A stretch of 64,000 nucleotides of DNA from an uncultured Bacilli bacterium (GCA_934140285.1 CAKPBI010000003.1:1-64000); one strand, 5' to 3'; positions 51,221-60,629 are shown, counted from the stretch's first letter. Numbers and translations are program-made. The notes: generated from the letters alone by a model not told the origin.

Positions 51221-51922
51221 ATGAAAAAAATATTAATGGTATGTTTTATGTTAGTTATTGTATTTGTGATGGTTGGATGTGATAATAAAAATAATTTATT
51301 AACAGTTAGTTTTAAAATAAATGAAGATATTTTATTAATAGAAAAAGAAAAAGGTAGTATTATTTCATTTGATGATGTGCCAATTGACAATGTAGATTAT
51401 ATAGAAAATTTGTATTATGATAGCCTATATACTAAAAAATATGATAACGAATTAGTTGAACAAAATATTAAGTTATATGTTAAATTAAAGGAAAAAAGTA
51501 ATATGATAAATAATGGCAAAAAGATTAAATATAAGATAAATTATAATGGTATGGGGTTTTTTGGATACAAAATAGTAGATAATAAATTTCAAATATATTC
51601 TTGTGGAATAATTAATTCATATGAAGAATTGAATAATTTGTGTAAAGAATATAACAATAATTTTATAAATGAATATGAATCAATTTATAATAATGAGTTC
51701 TTTAAAGAACAATCATTAATTATATATTCCTTTGAAACAGGATATGGTAAAGAAACTGTAATAGAAGACTTGATTTTAAACGAAGAAGAATTGATAATTG
51801 TTGAAAAAACAATTTTAAAAGATGGCTTTTATACAACAGAAGCATTTCGTTGGATGATATTAATAGAAGTAAATAAGATAGAAATTGAAAATGTCAAAGA
51901 AATAAAAATAAATTATGCATAA
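51221..51922 (+). CDS. Lipoprotein with InlB-like repeat and PrcB-like C-terminal domain
   Basis: A 233-residue lipoprotein (lipobox VMVGC, Cys about residue 20). Residues about 27-90 resemble an InlB-type B-repeat (VSFKINEDILLIEKEKGSIISF to NIKLYVKLKEK). The C-terminal half (about 125-230) has EFFKEQSLIIYSFETGYGKE, LIIVEKTI and FRWMILIEVNK, which resembles the end of the exported protein at 55935 and of PrcB-type proteins. The gene comes 32 bp before the large serine protease and is probably co-transcribed with it. Confidence 0.65.
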   Translation: MKKILMVCFMLVIVFVMVGCDNKNNLLTVSFKINEDILLIEKEKGSIISFDDVPIDNVDYIENLYYDSLYTKKYDNELVEQNIKLYVKLKEKSNMINNGKKIKYKINYNGMGFFGYKIVDNKFQIYSCGIINSYEELNNLCKEYNNNFINEYESIYNNEFFKEQSLIIYSFETGYGKETVIEDLILNEEELIIVEKTILKDGFYTTEAFRWMILIEVNKIEIENVKEIKINYA

Positions 51923-51954
51923 AAATTTTGATAAAAAAGGTGGTGTAAACTGAG

Positions 51955-54900
51955 ATGAAAAAAATATTTTTGCTGCCTATGACTTTAATATTTGTACTAG
52001 TTAGTTCTCTTTTTGGATTAAATACTTTTACAATTTATGCACATATAGATAATGATTTAGAACTAGCTCATACAAATGAAGAAACAATACTTAATGATAC
52101 ATATGAACAAGTATATAATTCTTTCATAGTTAGAAATGAAATATATAATAACAAACAATATAATATTTACGACGAAAATTTTGCTGGTGTATTTGTTGAT
52201 AGCCAAGGTGTATTAAATATTGCGTATGTCAATAATAATACACTTACTTATACAAGTAGTATTAATAATAATTCGGTAATTAATTTTGTAGAGTTTACTT
52301 TTTCTTATAATTATTTACAGCAAGTATTAAATTGCATTGAAGATGTTATGATAGAATATAATGTAATTATGGTTCAGATTAGTGATGAGGATAATCAAGT
52401 TCTTCTTTTTATGAAAGATAATAGTAAAATTCCAAATATTATTCAATATTTAGAAAGTAAAGAACTATATGAACAAAGTGCGATTAGTTTTATTTGTGAT
52501 CCTTTAGTTAATTTTTCTAAAACATTCGAAACCTCCTATGGAGGAGAATCAATATTCTATATGGAACCTAACCCAGATAGACCAGGATATCTTAATGTTT
52601 TTCGAGGAACAATTGGCGTACAGGCAATAAATAATGTAACTGGAGAATTAGGAATTTTGACAAATGAACATGTTGCTCCGATGGGGAGAAATATGTATTA
52701 TGGTGAACACTTTGATCATACTTTATCATCTCTGTTTACCAAACAAGTTTTCTTAGGGACACCGTCAATTACTCATAGTGGTGACACTATTGATGCGTCA
52801 TTTGTACCATTTGAAAATCAGTCAAATTGGGAAATTACTCCATATGGAAAATATAACAGCACGATATTCAGTAACATTTTTCTTGGTAATGATAGTCAAA
52901 TAATTAATGGATGTTCAATAACAAAAATTGGTCAAACAACAGGAATAACAACAGGAACTATAAATAATAGAAATACGTCTATTAATGTTGAGGGTACTCT
53001 TTTTTCAAATGTAATGATATATACAAATTCTTCTCAAGCAGGTGATAGTGGTGGTCCTGTATATTATAATAACGGAACAGATTTATTTTTAATAGGACTT
53101 AATTTTGCAGGAGGTACAATTTTAAACAAAACAGTTGGTGTAGCGTGTCGTATTTCTAACGTTATAAGTGAATTAAATGTTACTCCAATCACAAATGATA
53201 GTTTTAGCACCACTATTCTTCCAGATGGAACAGTACAATTGGACGCTATAAACTTTAATTTTAATGGTGCTTTCGTTGTACCTTCATCTTTAAATGGGAG
53301 AATTGTGTCAAAAATTGGACCTAATGTATTTAAAAATAGAAATAAAATAACAGAAATAATTTTGCCTAACACAATTAATTCAATAGGTGATTATGCATTT
53401 GAAAATTGTTCATCTTTACGATCAGTTACTTTGTCGACAAGTTTAATAACAATTGGATTAGCAGCTTTTAAAGGATGTGCAAGTTTAGAAAGTATTAGTA
53501 TACCTAATAGCGTAACACACATAGATACAAGTGCCTTTGAGGGGTGTTCATATTTGCAGTCAGTAACATTATCAACTAATTTGATTGCTATAGGTAGTTC
53601 GGCATTCAAAGGATGTGCAAGTTTAGAAAGTATTAGTATACCTAATAGCGTAACACACATAGATACAAGTGCCTTTGAAGGGTGTTCATATTTGCAGTCA
53701 GTAACATTATCAAATAACTTAATTGCTATTGGTAGTTCAGCCTTTAAAGGGTGTGCTAGCTTAGCTAGGATTACGATTCCAAATACTGTAACAAATATAG
53801 ATACAAGTGCCTTTGAAGGGTGTTCATATTTGCAGTCAGTAACATTATCAACTAATTTGATTGCTATAGGCAGTTCGGCATTTAAAGGATGTGGAAGTTT
53901 AGAAAGAATTGTCATACCATTAAGTGTACAGTATATTGATGATGAAGCATTTAAGAATTGTTCATCACTTTCTGTAGTTACTGTAAATAGAAGAATAACA
54001 AACATTACTAACCTAGGAGTAAGCGTGTATGATGGTTGTAATGCTAGTTTAAAAATTATCGTACCAGTAAATAGAATTGCTGAATATAAAAATAAAGAGT
54101 ATTGGTCAAGTTATCGAAATAAAATAATGCCTTCTGAAGATTATACAGAGCTTGAAATTGACTGTGAAGGAAATGTTAGTGAATCTTTAAGCTTAAGCAA
54201 GGCAACTAATGAATTATATAAATTAAATGTTAATTGTTCAAAATCTTATAAGATTAATGCAAATTCATCCAAGACAATTAATATAATAATCTATGATGCA
54301 AACATGAATGTGATAAGTAGTGGTAGTAACACAGTAACTCAATTTTTAGGTTGTGGAACATACTATATATCTTTTGAATTTGATGATACTAATGCTTCAG
54401 GTACATTCGAAATTGGAATTTCATTAACATGGACTAGTAGCAATATTCTATTAAACAAAGGTACTAATAATATTAAAAATAGTATGCATTTAAATAATGA
54501 AAATGTATATCATTGTAGTTATAAATATCTTAATAATCAAGGTGAAGGTTTTTATAGATTCTCACTAAATGTTGGAAGTAATATAATTTTACCTGAAGGA
54601 ACTATAAAAATATATTCAAATATAAATAAAACAGAATTACTTAATCGATATGGATCAACAGGAATAAATGAACAGGCAATAACTTACAATGGTGAAAATG
54701 AAATATATGTATTTTTACCTGAAAATGGATATTATTACATAGATGTTGTTCTACCTAAATCAACTTATTCATTAATTACCTTAACAATTGAGCAAGTAGA
54801 GAAAAATGATATAAATTATCAAAATAGACTTGCTACAATTGGTTTCGATGAATTATTTGATAATAAAACTGTGACTAATTATTTTGAAGAAGTAACAATA

Positions 54901-55785
54901 AGTCATCGTTCAAAAATTGAACTTGATATTGTGACAAGTGGAACAATCAATAGAAATATACCTATTTATATTTTTGAAAAGCATCGTGATCCAGGTTATG
55001 AACCAGGGGATAATCATTATTATTTAGTGTTGGAATACACTAATAATATTACTAGTATAAATAGTGGCCCAGTATTTACTGTAATTTTAAATCCTGGAAC
55101 TTATTATATAGGATATTCTGATAACTTTGATAAAGTTCAAATACAATTTGCGTTAAGAAGAAAGGTAAATACAGATTTGAATATTGATGGTACACTTGTA
55201 ACTGATCATGCAAGAAATCAAGGGTTCCCTTTAGGAAGTGAAGTAACATTCAATAATGGATCTTTACGTGGAAATACAATAACAGAAGGATTTACAAGAA
55301 ATCTTTATTTAATGGTAGAAGATAGATTACGTGATCCAATGTCAAGACTTGATTATGATTGGTATTCAAGTAATGAAAATGTTGCTAAAGTAACTAAATA
55401 TGGAACAGTTCTTGCACTAAATGTTAGTGAAAATACAACTGTGACTATATATGCGATAAATAAAGATGATCCATCTATAGTCTATAAAAAAGATTTTATT
55501 ATTTTAAAAGAAACAAAAACAGAACAAATAGTAATAGAATGTAATATGTCTTATTCATATTCTGAAGAAAATGGAATGTACACATTGGAACTAGATTTTA
55601 CGAATAGTCCATATCCATATATAGGTTATTATGTATGGGATATTGAATGTTTTAATGGAATCAATGTGGATATGGAGCATCATGGTTTAGTATCTTCAAC
55701 AGGTCCAGGTGCAGCGTTACTTACAGCAAATTATACTTTAAATATGAGAATATTCCTTAAGATACATTTAACAATTACTGAATAA
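51955..55785 (+). CDS. Secreted trypsin-like serine protease with BspA-type leucine-rich repeats
   Basis: A 1276-residue exported protein. Signal peptide (about 1-29); pro-region (30-200); chymotrypsin-fold protease with His in TNEHVAP (239), Asp in TIDASFVPF (280) and Ser in AGDSGGPV (365), so the triad looks complete; then LRR_5/BspA repeats of 23 residues (about 440-715, for example CASLESISIPNSVTHIDTSAF); then beta-rich domains (about 735-1140) and a Big2-like domain (about 1145-1200, DWYSSNENVAKVTKYGTV). No wall anchor is seen. It probably cleaves host or competitor proteins. The repeats come from 138-bp tandem copies. Confidence 0.88.
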   Translation: MKKIFLLPMTLIFVLVSSLFGLNTFTIYAHIDNDLELAHTNEETILNDTYEQVYNSFIVRNEIYNNKQYNIYDENFAGVFVDSQGVLNIAYVNNNTLTYTSSINNNSVINFVEFTFSYNYLQQVLNCIEDVMIEYNVIMVQISDEDNQVLLFMKDNSKIPNIIQYLESKELYEQSAISFICDPLVNFSKTFETSYGGESIFYMEPNPDRPGYLNVFRGTIGVQAINNVTGELGILTNEHVAPMGRNMYYGEHFDHTLSSLFTKQVFLGTPSITHSGDTIDASFVPFENQSNWEITPYGKYNSTIFSNIFLGNDSQIINGCSITKIGQTTGITTGTINNRNTSINVEGTLFSNVMIYTNSSQAGDSGGPVYYNNGTDLFLIGLNFAGGTILNKTVGVACRISNVISELNVTPITNDSFSTTILPDGTVQLDAINFNFNGAFVVPSSLNGRIVSKIGPNVFKNRNKITEIILPNTINSIGDYAFENCSSLRSVTLSTSLITIGLAAFKGCASLESISIPNSVTHIDTSAFEGCSYLQSVTLSTNLIAIGSSAFKGCASLESISIPNSVTHIDTSAFEGCSYLQSVTLSNNLIAIGSSAFKGCASLARITIPNTVTNIDTSAFEGCSYLQSVTLSTNLIAIGSSAFKGCGSLERIVIPLSVQYIDDEAFKNCSSLSVVTVNRRITNITNLGVSVYDGCNASLKIIVPVNRIAEYKNKEYWSSYRNKIMPSEDYTELEIDCEGNVSESLSLSKATNELYKLNVNCSKSYKINANSSKTINIIIYDANMNVISSGSNTVTQFLGCGTYYISFEFDDTNASGTFEIGISLTWTSSNILLNKGTNNIKNSMHLNNENVYHCSYKYLNNQGEGFYRFSLNVGSNIILPEGTIKIYSNINKTELLNRYGSTGINEQAITYNGENEIYVFLPENGYYYIDVVLPKSTYSLITLTIEQVEKNDINYQNRLATIGFDELFDNKTVTNYFEEVTISHRSKIELDIVTSGTINRNIPIYIFEKHRDPGYEPGDNHYYLVLEYTNNITSINSGPVFTVILNPGTYYIGYSDNFDKVQIQFALRRKVNTDLNIDGTLVTDHARNQGFPLGSEVTFNNGSLRGNTITEGFTRNLYLMVEDRLRDPMSRLDYDWYSSNENVAKVTKYGTVLALNVSENTTVTIYAINKDDPSIVYKKDFIILKETKTEQIVIECNMSYSYSEENGMYTLELDFTNSPYPYIGYYVWDIECFNGINVDMEHHGLVSSTGPGAALLTANYTLNMRIFLKIHLTITE
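53473..53886 (+). repeat. 138-bp tandem repeats inside the LRR region
   Basis: Units start at 53473, 53611 and 53749, with a further partial copy from 53887. Each codes for two 23-residue LRRs. Units 1 and 2 are nearly identical in DNA; the second half of unit 3 is nearly identical to the others while its first half differs. This shows recent duplication or gene conversion. Confidence 0.9.
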
Positions 55786-55799
55786 AATTTTATTGTTAT

Positions 55800-55841
55800 A
55801 AAAGAGTTAATTCTAATATTTTAAAAGGATTAACTCTTTTT
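55800..55841 (+). terminator. Terminator after the protease gene
   Basis: AAAGAGTTAAT and ATTAACTCTTT pair across a loop of about 18 nt, followed by T residues. Confidence 0.85.
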
Positions 55842-55934
55842 ACATTTTTAAAAATTCTAAGCAAGATGAAATTATTCGTTTATCTTGTAAATTAACCAAA
55901 AAAATGATATAATTATAGTAGTGGGGGACATTCA

Positions 55935-56441
55935 ATGAAAATATTATTTAAAATATCGATTGTATTAAGTTTATTTAGTGCATTATTATTTACAAGTGGT
56001 TTTTCTACTAGTAATGATAGTGTCCAATTTATAAAAACTAATTGGGTTGAAAATTCAGAGGATGTAAAAATAGTTAATTCACATAAAGAATTACTGGAAT
56101 ATTACAATGTTAATCTAAAAAAATTTAGTTTAGGGCCACGTGAGAAAATAGCAAGTGATAGTACAATTGGTTTTGCCAATGCTATAGAAAAATATGATGA
56201 AGAGTACTTTAAAAATAGTTCAATAATTATTGCAATTTTAGAAGAAAATAGTGGTAGTTATAGACATAAATATGATGGTTATAGTGTAAATAAAATAGGT
56301 ACACTAACTGTGAATATCAAGACCACTTGTGATAGCGATTATGCAACTTGCGATATGGCTGGTTGGCATATGATTATAGAAACAAATAAACTTGATAATA
56401 TTAAAGAAACTAAACTTTGTAAAACAGGACTCCATCAATAG
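55935..56441 (+). CDS. Exported protein with PrcB-like C-terminal domain
   Basis: A 168-residue protein with a signal peptide (about 1-24). The C-terminal part has EYFKNSSIIIAILEENSGS, TLTVNIKTTCDSDYATCDMAGWHMIIETNK, a pattern of protease-complex PrcB_C-like domains found in secreted proteins of Firmicutes. The preceding gene for the large protease suggests a protease-binding or inhibitory partner, by analogy with PrcB of Treponema; this is inference. GTGGGGG precedes the ATG. Confidence 0.65.
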   Translation: MKILFKISIVLSLFSALLFTSGFSTSNDSVQFIKTNWVENSEDVKIVNSHKELLEYYNVNLKKFSLGPREKIASDSTIGFANAIEKYDEEYFKNSSIIIAILEENSGSYRHKYDGYSVNKIGTLTVNIKTTCDSDYATCDMAGWHMIIETNKLDNIKETKLCKTGLHQ

Positions 56442-56454
56442 TGGAGTTCTTTAT
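56427..56454 (+). terminator. Possible weak terminator
   Basis: ACTCCA and TGGAGT pair around the stop codon of the preceding gene; the T-run is poor. Confidence 0.4.
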
Positions 56455-56479
56455 TACATTATTATGGGGATGAAAAGCA

Positions 56480-56935
56480 ATGAAGTTAGATGAACTAGCA
56501 AAAAGAATAGCTAATCACTTAGCAGTAGAAGAACTTGAAATTAAGTTTGATAAAATTATTGATGATAGTAGATTATATCCAAAAGAAGGACTTATTGTTA
56601 TTAATGAAAAGTACAAAGACAATTATATTGAGTGTGCTAAATCTTTGACACATGAATATAGGCATGTATTCCAAATATATTATGCTAATTTAATGGATGA
56701 TGAATTAGCAAAAATATGGAAAGAGGACCTTGGGACAGCAAAAAATTCAAATAACATAAATATTAATAATGCAACTGAATTTACTGAATATAGCTTACAA
56801 ATGATTGAAATTGATGCTGAAGCATTTACTGTCTATTATTTAAAAGAATATGAAAATATTTATGCAGATTTTAAATCCAGTAGATACAAAAAGCTTATTG
56901 ATAATTATATTATTAGGTATAAACAAATAATGTGA
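56480..56935 (+). CDS. Small HExxH metallopeptidase-like protein
   Basis: A 151-residue cytoplasmic protein with the zinc motif HEYRH (58-62, in SLTHEYRHVFQIYY) and a later acidic motif IEIDAEAF (109-116) that can give the third ligand. This matches minigluzincins such as ImmA/IrrE, which cleave repressors in mobile elements. There is no HTH or signal peptide. It is followed 66 bp later by the DprA-like gene, so it may process a regulator of that operon. Confidence 0.7.
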   Translation: MKLDELAKRIANHLAVEELEIKFDKIIDDSRLYPKEGLIVINEKYKDNYIECAKSLTHEYRHVFQIYYANLMDDELAKIWKEDLGTAKNSNNININNATEFTEYSLQMIEIDAEAFTVYYLKEYENIYADFKSSRYKKLIDNYIIRYKQIM

Positions 56936-57001
56936 AGTTATTATTTGAAAAAAGAATTATTGTGATAAAATAATATAAAATGAAATAGGAGGCTGTTTAT
57001 T

Positions 57002-57880
57002 ATGAGCAGAAATTGTAAAATAATAAATTACTTTATAATATTGCAGTTGGTAAAATTTGATAGAAGTAAAGCAAGAAAAATATTTCTCAAATTTGCTGAT
57101 TATCTAGAACATCCATTTGATGAAATAGCATTAATTTTATCAAGAGATATACCAAATATATTTGAATTAATTAATGATAATATAAAAATTAATGCGGAAA
57201 GTGTTTTAGACATAGAAAAAAATGGAAATATTATTTATTATGAAGATTTTGATGCCCCAACTAGTATTTTTAGTACTACTGAATCACCTATAGTTGTTTT
57301 TTATCAAGGAAATAAACAACTTCTATATGAAAAAAGTATTAGTGTTGTGGGAACGAGAAGACCTACAGAAAAAGGTGTTTATAATGCAGAAAGAATTGCG
57401 AAGTTTTTAATGAACAATCAAATAACTGTCGTATCAGGATTGGCTGAAGGCATAGATTATATAACTCAATATACATGTGCAGATTATAATTATAAAAAAT
57501 TAATAGCTGTTATTGGAACTCCTATATCAAAATACTATCCTATTAAAAATAAAAAATTGCAAGAATACATAAAACTTGAAGGTTTGCTTGTAAGCGAATA
57601 TGCAAATTTTGAAAACACAATGAAGTGGAACTTTTTGAGAAGAAATTACTTAATGAGTTCAATATCAAATGCAACAATTGTTATAGAGGCTGGCGATACT
57701 AGTGGTACTGTTAGTCAAGCAAGAAGTACATTGAAAAACGGAAAACCTTTGTTTGTACCAAATAATGTCTTTGAGAATCCCGAAAACAGTTGGCCTATTA
57801 AATTTAGAAATGTATTTAATAATGTATATAAATTTTCATCATATGAAGAGTTAAAGATACTAATTACGAGAAATCTTTAG
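57002..57880 (+). CDS. DprA/Smf-like protein
   Basis: A 292-residue Rossmann-fold protein of the DprA/Smf (SLOG) family. A helical N-terminal part (about 1-60) precedes the core: PIVVFYQGNKQLLYEKSISVVGTRRPTEKG-like region (about 95-125, split here by position), VVSGLAEGIDYITQ, KLIAVIGTPISKYYP, LLVSEYAN, FLRRNYLMSSISNATIVIEAGDTSGT and FVPNN. Canonical DprA loads RecA on incoming single strands; one in an accessory region beside a phosphoribosyltransferase may instead belong to a conflict system. The C-terminal winged helix of many DprA proteins is absent. AGGAGG precedes the ATG. Confidence 0.85.
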   Translation: MSRNCKIINYFIILQLVKFDRSKARKIFLKFADYLEHPFDEIALILSRDIPNIFELINDNIKINAESVLDIEKNGNIIYYEDFDAPTSIFSTTESPIVVFYQGNKQLLYEKSISVVGTRRPTEKGVYNAERIAKFLMNNQITVVSGLAEGIDYITQYTCADYNYKKLIAVIGTPISKYYPIKNKKLQEYIKLEGLLVSEYANFENTMKWNFLRRNYLMSSISNATIVIEAGDTSGTVSQARSTLKNGKPLFVPNNVFENPENSWPIKFRNVFNNVYKFSSYEELKILITRNL

Positions 57881-57892
57881 TGAGGGGATAAT

Positions 57893-58957
57893 ATGAAATT
57901 TATTATAGATAAATTAAGTTTTACTAATGAAGAGTTGGCTATCTTAAAAAAATCAAAGTTGGATTATACTATATTTGATGGGGATAATGTATCTGTTAAA
58001 TTTGATGGGGATAATGTATCTGTTAATTCTCTTTTGACAAACATAGTATATGTAACAAAACGCAATGATTCTATTACACTAAAAAAAGAAAACATGGATT
58101 TTATACCTGTTATTATTAAAATAAGTGGAGAAGATACATGGAATGATGAAGAGGAAATGATTGATGCAAAGTGTAAAACAATTAATGAATTATTAGAGTT
58201 TAAATTTACCACGCTTTTGGGAGAAAAACTTGCTTATTGTAATTTTGAAAATTATCAAATAAATAATTCTTCATATTTTCATTATAATTATCCAGCTTTA
58301 CAAATAAATGGCGATGATAAACCTAAACAAGTTGAAGTATATGCTTTTGGAAGATATTTTCCTAAGGGGAGAGGTAAAGATAATATAAATGTTTATTCAT
58401 CAAAAATTTTATCTGCAAAATATGCTAATGAAGTAACCAAAAAATTTTATAAAAATATTCTGAGAACCGCAATAGAATTACTGAATATAAAATTTGATTA
58501 TTGTTGGTATGTTCCATGTAAAGAAAATCAAGGCAATCGTTTCGAAATGATTACAGATAACAACGGAATAATTTTAATTGAGAATTATAAATCAAACAAA
58601 GAATTTGGTTTCACTGAGCGTTGTGATAATATGAAAAATAAATATTCGATAGATAATACTTTTGAAGTAAAAGATAAAACTATACTTGTTGTCGATGATA
58701 TCATCACTACTAATGCCACACTTGTAACAATATCAAAGTTATTATATGATAAGGGTGCATTTAAGGTAATCTGGTTTTCTTTTGCAAAAACTATTTCAAA
58801 ACATATTGATGAATATAAATATAAGTGTGATAAGTGTAAAAATGAATATAAATTAAGATTTGATTATGAAGGGAACCCGATCTTAAAGTGCTCTAAGTGC
58901 AATAAGCACTACATATATAAAGCTAATAATTTGGAGCTAATTTATAAAAGTAAGTAA
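57893..58957 (+). CDS. ComF-like phosphoribosyltransferase with C-terminal zinc ribbon
   Basis: A 354-residue protein. The PRPP-binding motif ILVVDDIITTNATL (264-277) is intact, preceded by CWYVPCKENQGNRFEMI. A zinc ribbon lies at the C-terminus (C312/C315 and C333/C336), whereas ComF carries it at the N-terminus. About 150 N-terminal residues match nothing I know. The gene begins 12 bp after the dprA-like gene, so they are co-expressed. ComF and DprA both act in DNA uptake, but PRTases also join SLOG proteins in predicted nucleotide-based defence. A 27-bp tandem duplication lies near the start. Confidence 0.78.
   Translation: MKFIIDKLSFTNEELAILKKSKLDYTIFDGDNVSVKFDGDNVSVNSLLTNIVYVTKRNDSITLKKENMDFIPVIIKISGEDTWNDEEEMIDAKCKTINELLEFKFTTLLGEKLAYCNFENYQINNSSYFHYNYPALQINGDDKPKQVEVYAFGRYFPKGRGKDNINVYSSKILSAKYANEVTKKFYKNILRTAIELLNIKFDYCWYVPCKENQGNRFEMITDNNGIILIENYKSNKEFGFTERCDNMKNKYSIDNTFEVKDKTILVVDDIITTNATLVTISKLLYDKGAFKVIWFSFAKTISKHIDEYKYKCDKCKNEYKLRFDYEGNPILKCSKCNKHYIYKANNLELIYKSK
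57974..58027 (+). repeat. 27-bp direct tandem duplication
   Basis: Two adjacent copies (57974-58000 and 58001-58027) differ only in the last base and code for FDGDNVSVK and FDGDNVSVN. The reading frame is kept. Confidence 0.97.
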
Positions 58958-59107
58958 TTTCTCAATTATCAAAAATGAATAATGGTGCTTTAATATAAAT
59001 ATATTTTATATTTGAATATTCTATATAAAATAATATAGATATTATTTGATTTGCATATATTATTTTTTAAAAATTAAAAGACAAATCAATCCACTTTTAC
59101 GAATAAA

Positions 59108-59140
59108 TTGTTTGACTTATCGAACAAAATATTATATAAT
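59108..59140 (+). promoter_or_regulatory. Promoter and operator of the restriction-modification controller
   Basis: TTGACT (59112-59117), 17 bp, TATAAT (59135-59140). The imperfect palindrome TTGTTTGA, CTTA, TCGAACAA (59108-59127, seven of eight pairs) covers the -35. An HTH dimer bound here would block RNA polymerase. Confidence 0.7.
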
Positions 59141-59158
59141 ATTCTAGAGGTGAAATAA

Positions 59159-59368
59159 ATGTCGTTAAATTATAATAAACTTTGGAAACTTCTCATTGAT
59201 AAAAGAATGAATAAAACTGATTTAAGAAAAAAAACGGGATTAAGTCAATCAACTATTGCTAAATTAGTAAATGGAAAAAATGTAAATATTCAAGTACTTG
59301 AGCGAATATGTTATGTTCTAGAATGTGACATATGTGATATTGTTGAAATAAATAAAGAGGAAAACTAA
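59159..59368 (+). CDS. XRE-family regulator, probable controller (C) protein
   Basis: A 69-residue Cro/CI-type HTH protein: NKTDLRKKTGLSQSTIAKLVNGKNVNIQVLERICYVLECDICDIVEI. It has the size and form of YozG and of restriction-modification controller proteins. It stands 1 bp before the methyltransferase gene under a strong promoter with a palindromic operator, so it probably represses its own operon and sets the timing of methyltransferase and nuclease. Confidence 0.87.
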   Translation: MSLNYNKLWKLLIDKRMNKTDLRKKTGLSQSTIAKLVNGKNVNIQVLERICYVLECDICDIVEINKEEN

Positions 59369-59369
59369 T

Positions 59370-60626
59370 ATGACTGATTATAATACCATTCACAAGAGAA
59401 TTTACGATAAAAAATGGAATTTCAAAGATGGAAGCATGAAGGATTTAGTTCATGGTTTGCATCCATATCCTGCTATGATGATGCCCTTAATCGCTAGAAC
59501 AATGTTTGAAAAATATGGTAAAGGTAAAGAAACAATATTTATGGATCCGTATGTGGGTTCTGGTACAACAATAGTGGAAGCACAAAGGTATGGTGTGTCT
59601 CAGGCGATAGGAATAGATCTTAATCCATTAGCAATATTAATATCAAAAGTAAAAACTCAAAATATTAATTTAATATTATTGAAAAGTAAAATTGATAGTT
59701 ATGATGATTTTATAAAAAATGTAAGATATTGTACTGCACCTGAATTTTCAATAAGAGATTCATGGTTTTCAAAACAAGTTATAGATGATTTAGCTAAAAT
59801 TAAGGAGTTTGTAAGTACAATAGAAGACGAAGAATTAAGAGATTTCTTTAATATGTCATTTTCAGAAGTTATTAGAGCATCTTCTGAAACCAGAAATGGG
59901 GAATTCAAATTATATAGAATGAGCAAAAAATCATTAGCAAAATTTAACCCACAACCAATTAAAATGTTTTCAGATGTAATTTTAAGAAATTATGAAATTT
60001 TAAAAAAAGCTGATTACGACAGAAATACAAATGTAATATTACTTAATGAAAACACTATCAATTTAATTAATCATAAAAATTTTTCTAATAAAGTTGATTT
60101 AATAATTACTTCTCCACCATATGGTGATAGTCATACCACGGTTGCTTATGGCCAATTTTCGAGATTAGCTAATGAATGGCTGGGTGTAAAAAATGCATGC
60201 TCTTTGGATAAACAATTATTAGGTGGAACAAGGGTTAAAGAAAAAAAATTTAACATTCAGGAACTTGATGAAGCGATTCAAATGATCAAAGAAAAGGATG
60301 TAGTGTTTAATAGAGATCGCTACTGGGAAGTAATTTCGTTTTATGATGATTATGAAAAGTCTCTTAAAGCTGTGGCTTGTACAGTAAAAGTAGGCGGCTA
60401 TGTAATTTATGTTGTCGGTAATAGAAGAGTTAGAAATATAGAATTGCCAATGGATATTATAACGTATAAAATGTTTGAAAAAATGGGGTTTGAACACATT
60501 ATTACTCATGTGCGTGATATATTAAATAAGAGAATGCCATCAAAAGCATCGCCTTCAAATGAAAAAGGAGAGCAAATTCCTACAATGACTAACGAATACA
60601 TAGTTGTAATGAAAAGAATAAAATAG
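59370..60626 (+). CDS. DNA methyltransferase, SPPY (N4-cytosine) type
   Basis: A 418-residue SAM-dependent DNA methyltransferase. HPYPAMMMP precedes motif I DPYVGSGTT (59-67) and IGIDLNPLA; the catalytic motif IITSPPYGDS (245-254) follows about 180 residues later, leaving the target recognition part between them. SPPY is typical of N4-cytosine enzymes. It protects host DNA from the nuclease encoded next. MvaI and BcnI relatives cut CCWGG or CCSGG, so a CC(N)GG-like site is a fair guess but not proven. Confidence 0.9.
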   Translation: MTDYNTIHKRIYDKKWNFKDGSMKDLVHGLHPYPAMMMPLIARTMFEKYGKGKETIFMDPYVGSGTTIVEAQRYGVSQAIGIDLNPLAILISKVKTQNINLILLKSKIDSYDDFIKNVRYCTAPEFSIRDSWFSKQVIDDLAKIKEFVSTIEDEELRDFFNMSFSEVIRASSETRNGEFKLYRMSKKSLAKFNPQPIKMFSDVILRNYEILKKADYDRNTNVILLNENTINLINHKNFSNKVDLIITSPPYGDSHTTVAYGQFSRLANEWLGVKNACSLDKQLLGGTRVKEKKFNIQELDEAIQMIKEKDVVFNRDRYWEVISFYDDYEKSLKAVACTVKVGGYVIYVVGNRRVRNIELPMDIITYKMFEKMGFEHIITHVRDILNKRMPSKASPSNEKGEQIPTMTNEYIVVMKRIK

Positions 60627-60629
60627 ACT

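Noticed and set aside
53473..53886. CRISPR-like direct repeats
   Set aside because: The repeats are contiguous 138-bp units within a coding region that keep the frame and encode LRRs; there are no spacers.
53391..54005. A 204-codon open frame on the minus strand inside the protease gene
   Set aside because: It mirrors the 138-bp repeats of the plus-strand LRR array. It has no ribosome binding site, and the plus-strand frame has clear domain matches.
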